From an uncultured Coriobacteriales bacterium (GTDB taxonomy: Bacteria; Actinomycetota; Coriobacteriia; Coriobacteriales; UMGS124): 64,000 nt of DNA. The notes beneath the pieces were generated by a model. The model was not told where the DNA came from, ran no database searches, and saw only the letters and a program-made list of their open reading frames with translations. Location: NCBI GenBank assembly GCA_934636245.1, contig CAKUAI010000014.1, forward strand, positions 51,036 through 115,035, given 5' to 3'. Shown here in pieces: positions 60,901-64,000 of the stretch (position 1 is its first letter; each line of letters opens with the position of its first letter). Position numbers and translations under genes: made by a program.

Positions 60901-62142
60901 ATGGACAAAACGCAAGGCAAACAAGAGGCCGACAACAAGGCACAATACGCCGGGCAGACAATCCTCATCCTGACACTGTGCAGCTTTGCCCTTGGCTGTT
61001 CGCAACAGTTCATCATGGGCATTCCCAGCGTCATCGCCGCCTCGTGCGACACCACGCTCGCCCATGTCGGCCAGCTCATGACGGCATTCTCCGTTGCCAG
61101 CGCTCTGGGTGCGCCGGTTCTGCTTGCGCGCATGTCTCGCATCACCCAACGAAATCAGCTCATCGTGGGACTCATCCTCCTGGCAGCAGGCATGACTGTC
61201 ATGGCAATCACGTCGAATTACACTGTGCTCATTGCAGCACGCGTTGTCATGGGCTTAGGAAGCGGCCTTTACTGCGCCTGCGCCATGGCGCTGGCTTCCA
61301 GGCTCGCTCCTCCCGGCAAACAGGCAAGCGCCTTGGCAAACATGGGCTTGGGGTCAAGCGCAGCGCAAATTATCGCCATGCCGCTTGCGCAGCGCATATG
61401 CATATATATAGATTGGCATATCCTTTACGCCTTCCTTGCGGCATATGTCCTTGTGAGCTGCTTCCTTGTTGCACAGCGCATTCCCTCCAGCCTTGAAGAA
61501 ATCGAGCATGACGGGTCACTGCGGGCCCACTTCGCCCCGCTGCACAACCCACTTATCCTGCGCGCGCTCATCGTTATGGTATTGCTCAACGTGGGCTACT
61601 CAAGCTACTACACCTATGTGACGCCCTTCTTGGAGAACGTCTTTGGGCAAGGTTCGCCAACGGTCAGCCTGGTCCTTCTTGTCAGCGCCTTCATGAGCGC
61701 CGTGGGCATCAAGGCGGGAGGCTCCCTCACCGACCACAAGGGATTCCAACTCACTTGCCGCGTCGTCCTCATCATGCAGATGGTCACGCTTGCCGGCCTT
61801 TCGCTTCTGCATTCCAACCCGGTGGGCATCTGGGTCTTCATGTGCCTGTGGGTCATGGCCGACTGGGGCTTCAACCCCTCGCAAAACTTGCTCATCACCA
61901 AGCTTGCGGGGAAGGACGCACCCATGGCCCTTGCGCTGTCAGGATCTGCCCTGCAGCTCGGAAACGCCATCGGATCGGCCTTGGGCGGCGCCTCCATCAC
62001 CGTTGCGCCCATTTGGGCACTCCCCCTTCTGTCGAGTGCCTGCATCGTCGCGACATTCATCCTTGAGGTAGGCCTTCTCAGGCAGCTGCCGAAAAAGGGA
62101 CGAAACGCCTCGGAACAACCACGCGAACACGAAACCAAGTAG
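60901..62142 (+). CDS. MFS transporter
   Basis: This 413-residue protein has about twelve membrane segments. Residues 30-55 start the first helix (ILILTLCSFALGCSQQFIMG), and the loop between helices 2 and 3 reads LLARMSRITQRNQ, a weak form of the usual GxxxDRxGRR motif. It resembles the AraJ/DHA1 group of sugar or drug efflux permeases. The ATG at 60901 (MDKTQ) follows AGGAAGG. It lies 122 bp upstream of glpK on the same strand without an intervening terminator, so a glycerol-related role is possible but unproven. Confidence 0.88.
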   Translation: MDKTQGKQEADNKAQYAGQTILILTLCSFALGCSQQFIMGIPSVIAASCDTTLAHVGQLMTAFSVASALGAPVLLARMSRITQRNQLIVGLILLAAGMTVMAITSNYTVLIAARVVMGLGSGLYCACAMALASRLAPPGKQASALANMGLGSSAAQIIAMPLAQRICIYIDWHILYAFLAAYVLVSCFLVAQRIPSSLEEIEHDGSLRAHFAPLHNPLILRALIVMVLLNVGYSSYYTYVTPFLENVFGQGSPTVSLVLLVSAFMSAVGIKAGGSLTDHKGFQLTCRVVLIMQMVTLAGLSLLHSNPVGIWVFMCLWVMADWGFNPSQNLLITKLAGKDAPMALALSGSALQLGNAIGSALGGASITVAPIWALPLLSSACIVATFILEVGLLRQLPKKGRNASEQPREHETK

Positions 62143-62264
62143 CACCACTCAGTACATGCCCAAACCGCGTTGTAGGTAATCGCATTCAATAGCTCAAGGC
62201 AAGAGAGCCATGGCGGCATCCAGATAGGCACACAAGAACCACCCACACCACAGGAGGAGGTCCC

Positions 62265-63767
62265 ATGCATCAAATGACCTGTTCAGATGACACTTACATC
62301 CTCGCGCTCGATTCCGGCACAACCTCAGTGCGTTCCATCTTGTTCGACGCGCACGGCACGCCAGTTGCCCAGGCAAGCCAGCCCATCACCCAACATTACC
62401 CCCAACCTGGCTGGGTCGAACACGACGCCCGTGAGATACTTGCTAAGCAGGTCTCAACTATCTCCGAGGTTCAATTTGCAAGCGGCATCCACTCGGACCG
62501 CATCGCAGCCGTTGGCATCACGAACCAACGCGAGACAGTCGTTGTTTGGGACAGGCACACTGGCGAGCCCATCTCCAATGCCATCGTGTGGCAATGCAGG
62601 CGAACAGAGCCCATTATTGCAAGCATGCGGGAACGTGGCCTGGGCGATCTCATCGCGCAAAAGACAGGCCTCGTGCTCGACCCATACTTCTCGGCAAGCA
62701 AAATTGCCTGGATTCTCGACAATGTGCCCGGAGCGCGCGAACGTGCCGAAGCGGGACTGCTCGCCTGCGGCACCATCGACTGCTGGCTCATCTGGAACCT
62801 CACAGAAGGCGCAGTCCATGCAATCGACCGCACCAACGCAAGCCGAACCATGCTCTTCAACATCCACACCATGGAATGGGATGATGAGCTTCTCAGCCTG
62901 TTCAACATTCCCCGTTCCCTCCTGCCTGAGGTCAAAGAGTCAATGGACGACTATGGCCAGGTCAGTCAGGATATCATGCGCCTGCAGCCTCCCATCCTGG
63001 GTGTCGCAGGCGACCAACAAGCGTCCCTATTCGGACATTGCTGCTTTGAGGAGGGTCAGGCCAAGGCAACCTACGGCACGGGCTGCTTTATCCTCATGAA
63101 CACCGGTGCCCATGCCGTGCCCTCAAAGAATGGCCTGGTCACAACCGTCGCTGCAAGCACCAAGGGCGAGTTGCGTTATGCCTTGGAAGGATCCGTCTTC
63201 AACGCAGGTTCCACCGTCCAATGGCTTCGCGACGAGCTGGGGCTCATTAAAGATGCAAGCGAAACCGAGGAGCTTGCCCTCAGTGTGCCAGACACCGCTG
63301 GAACCTATCTTGTCCCTGCATTCACAGGCCTTGGTGCCCCTTGGTGGGACGCAGAGGCTCGAGGCCTGATTTGCGGTCTCACGCGCGGCTGTACACGCGC
63401 ACATCTCGCCCGAGCGGCCCTCGAAAGCATCGCTTACCAGGCGTACGACGTCCTTGAAGCCATGCGCAACGACTTCCCCTGTGACATCGAAGAGTTGGCA
63501 GTGGACGGCGGCGGATCGCAGAACCGCTTCACGATGGGCTGGCAAGCCGGCCTTTTGCAGCGTCCCGTGGTCAGGCCCAAAACAGCCGAGGTCACCGCAC
63601 TGGGAGCCGCCTACCTCGCAGGTCTCAATGCAGGCTACTGGAAAGACCTGGAAAGCCTTCGCGCGAACGCCGTTCAAGCAACTCGCTTCAAGCCCGAGAT
63701 AGCCGCAGAGCTCCGCCAACAAAGCCTCGACGGCTGGTATCGCGCCCTTAACCGCGCAAGAGGCTGA
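62265..63767 (+). CDS. glpK: Glycerol kinase
   Basis: This 500-residue FGGY-family kinase phosphorylates glycerol to glycerol 3-phosphate. Diagnostic segments are ILALDSGTTSVRSILFD (phosphate 1), AVGITNQRETVVVWD (glycerol site) and KATYGTGCFILMNTG (FGGY signature 1 region). VDGGGSQNRFTMGWQAGLL (adenosine site) and TAEVTALGAAYLAGL follow. The length matches the family. The ATG at 62265 follows GGAGGAGG. It may be co-transcribed with the upstream MFS gene and is followed by three hairpins. Confidence 0.95.
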   Translation: MHQMTCSDDTYILALDSGTTSVRSILFDAHGTPVAQASQPITQHYPQPGWVEHDAREILAKQVSTISEVQFASGIHSDRIAAVGITNQRETVVVWDRHTGEPISNAIVWQCRRTEPIIASMRERGLGDLIAQKTGLVLDPYFSASKIAWILDNVPGARERAEAGLLACGTIDCWLIWNLTEGAVHAIDRTNASRTMLFNIHTMEWDDELLSLFNIPRSLLPEVKESMDDYGQVSQDIMRLQPPILGVAGDQQASLFGHCCFEEGQAKATYGTGCFILMNTGAHAVPSKNGLVTTVAASTKGELRYALEGSVFNAGSTVQWLRDELGLIKDASETEELALSVPDTAGTYLVPAFTGLGAPWWDAEARGLICGLTRGCTRAHLARAALESIAYQAYDVLEAMRNDFPCDIEELAVDGGGSQNRFTMGWQAGLLQRPVVRPKTAEVTALGAAYLAGLNAGYWKDLESLRANAVQATRFKPEIAAELRQQSLDGWYRALNRARG

Positions 63768-63848
63768 GAGCGAAGGCGTTCAACACCGAGAGTCTCTTCA
63801 GGACTCTAGCCTGTAGAAAAGATGCAATGCAAATGATTGCCACGCAAA

Positions 63849-63886
63849 AGGCCGCCGATAGACCCACGCGGGTTCGTCGGCGGCCT
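63849..63886. terminator. Terminator after glpK
   Basis: AGGCCGCCGA/TCGGCGGCCT is a 10-bp stem with an inner ACCC/GGGT pairing. A T4 tail is present on the minus strand; on the plus strand CTCCCC follows, so it may mainly serve a gene beyond the window. Confidence 0.65.
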
Positions 63887-63925
63887 CTCCCCTTCGCGGC
63901 AGGCGGGAAAGCCCCCACAAATCAA

Positions 63926-63947
63926 AGGGGCTGTAACAAAAGCCCCT
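63926..63947. other. Small hairpin
   Basis: AGGGGCT-N8-AGCCCCT has no T-tract. It lies between the two terminator-like stems. Its function is unknown. Confidence 0.4.
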
Positions 63948-63960
63948 ATAACGAATTCAA

Positions 63961-63998
63961 GCCCCGCTCGGACCACTCCGGTCCGGGCGGGGCTTTTT
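63961..63998 (+). terminator. Intrinsic terminator at window end
   Basis: A near-perfect 14-bp stem (63961-63974 with 63980-63993) with a 5-nt loop is followed by TTTTTGG. It is the best plus-strand stop signal after glpK. Confidence 0.85.
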
Positions 63999-64000
63999 GG

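Overview
The window looks like chromosomal DNA of an anaerobic Coriobacteriia member, most likely Eggerthellaceae (Slackia, Eggerthella, Adlercreutzia or a relative). The reasons are its high-GC coding style, the many secreted twin-arginine (Tat) flavoproteins of the fumarate/urocanate-reductase type, and four LuxR-type regulators whose N-terminal half is a polytopic membrane domain. No rRNA, tRNA, CRISPR array, phage or complete insertion sequence was recognised.

Layout. Positions 1-2.7 kb hold an unusual inverted repeat, a small alkyltransferase and nhaA. Positions 3-25 kb form a respiratory 'reductase island'. Five Tat-exported FAD-dependent reductases each sit beside a regulator: LuxR with reductase 1 (plus a triheme cytochrome), LuxR with reductase 2 (fused to an FMN-binding domain), LuxR with reductase 3, LysR with reductase 4 and MerR with reductase 5. 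Housekeeping genes (alpha/beta hydrolase, ung, rsmJ, a degenerate HemW-like gene) are interspersed. Positions 25-31 kb hold an Rrf2 regulator with three identical-format operators facing a secreted double-SnoaL protein, a HAD phosphatase, a lone MNT nucleotidyltransferase, a DUF188 gene, a secreted asparaginase and a GNAT acetyltransferase. Three copies of a ~200-260 bp palindromic dispersed repeat lie between 21.7 and 27.1 kb, one next to a truncated copy of the HAD gene.

Positions 31.3-31.6 kb are a gene graveyard: an M42-type peptidase start joined to a DUF362 end. After it come an AAA-type ATPase, DUF362, an NTPase, a Tat-exported metallophosphatase, a TetR regulator, a small Ig-like protein and reductase 6 (38-40 kb). 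Positions 40.5-47.2 kb hold a lipoprotein serine hydrolase and a molybdoenzyme operon (catalytic subunit, four-cluster ferredoxin, TorD chaperone). A tandem winged-helix-like hypothetical gene and a fourth LuxR regulator flank the operon.

Positions 49-60.4 kb hold an endonuclease III with an insertion in its Fe-S loop, then a cell-surface region: YdcF, acyltransferase, an SLH-domain protein next to a CsaB-like pyruvyl transferase, and three family-2 glycosyltransferases. A four-copy, 83-bp tandem repeat follows. The window ends with an MFS transporter and glycerol kinase.

How the genes work together (inference): the reductases, cytochrome and molybdoenzyme would let the cell respire different small organic acceptors outside the membrane, with a separate sensor-regulator switching on each enzyme. 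Substrates cannot be read from the sequence.
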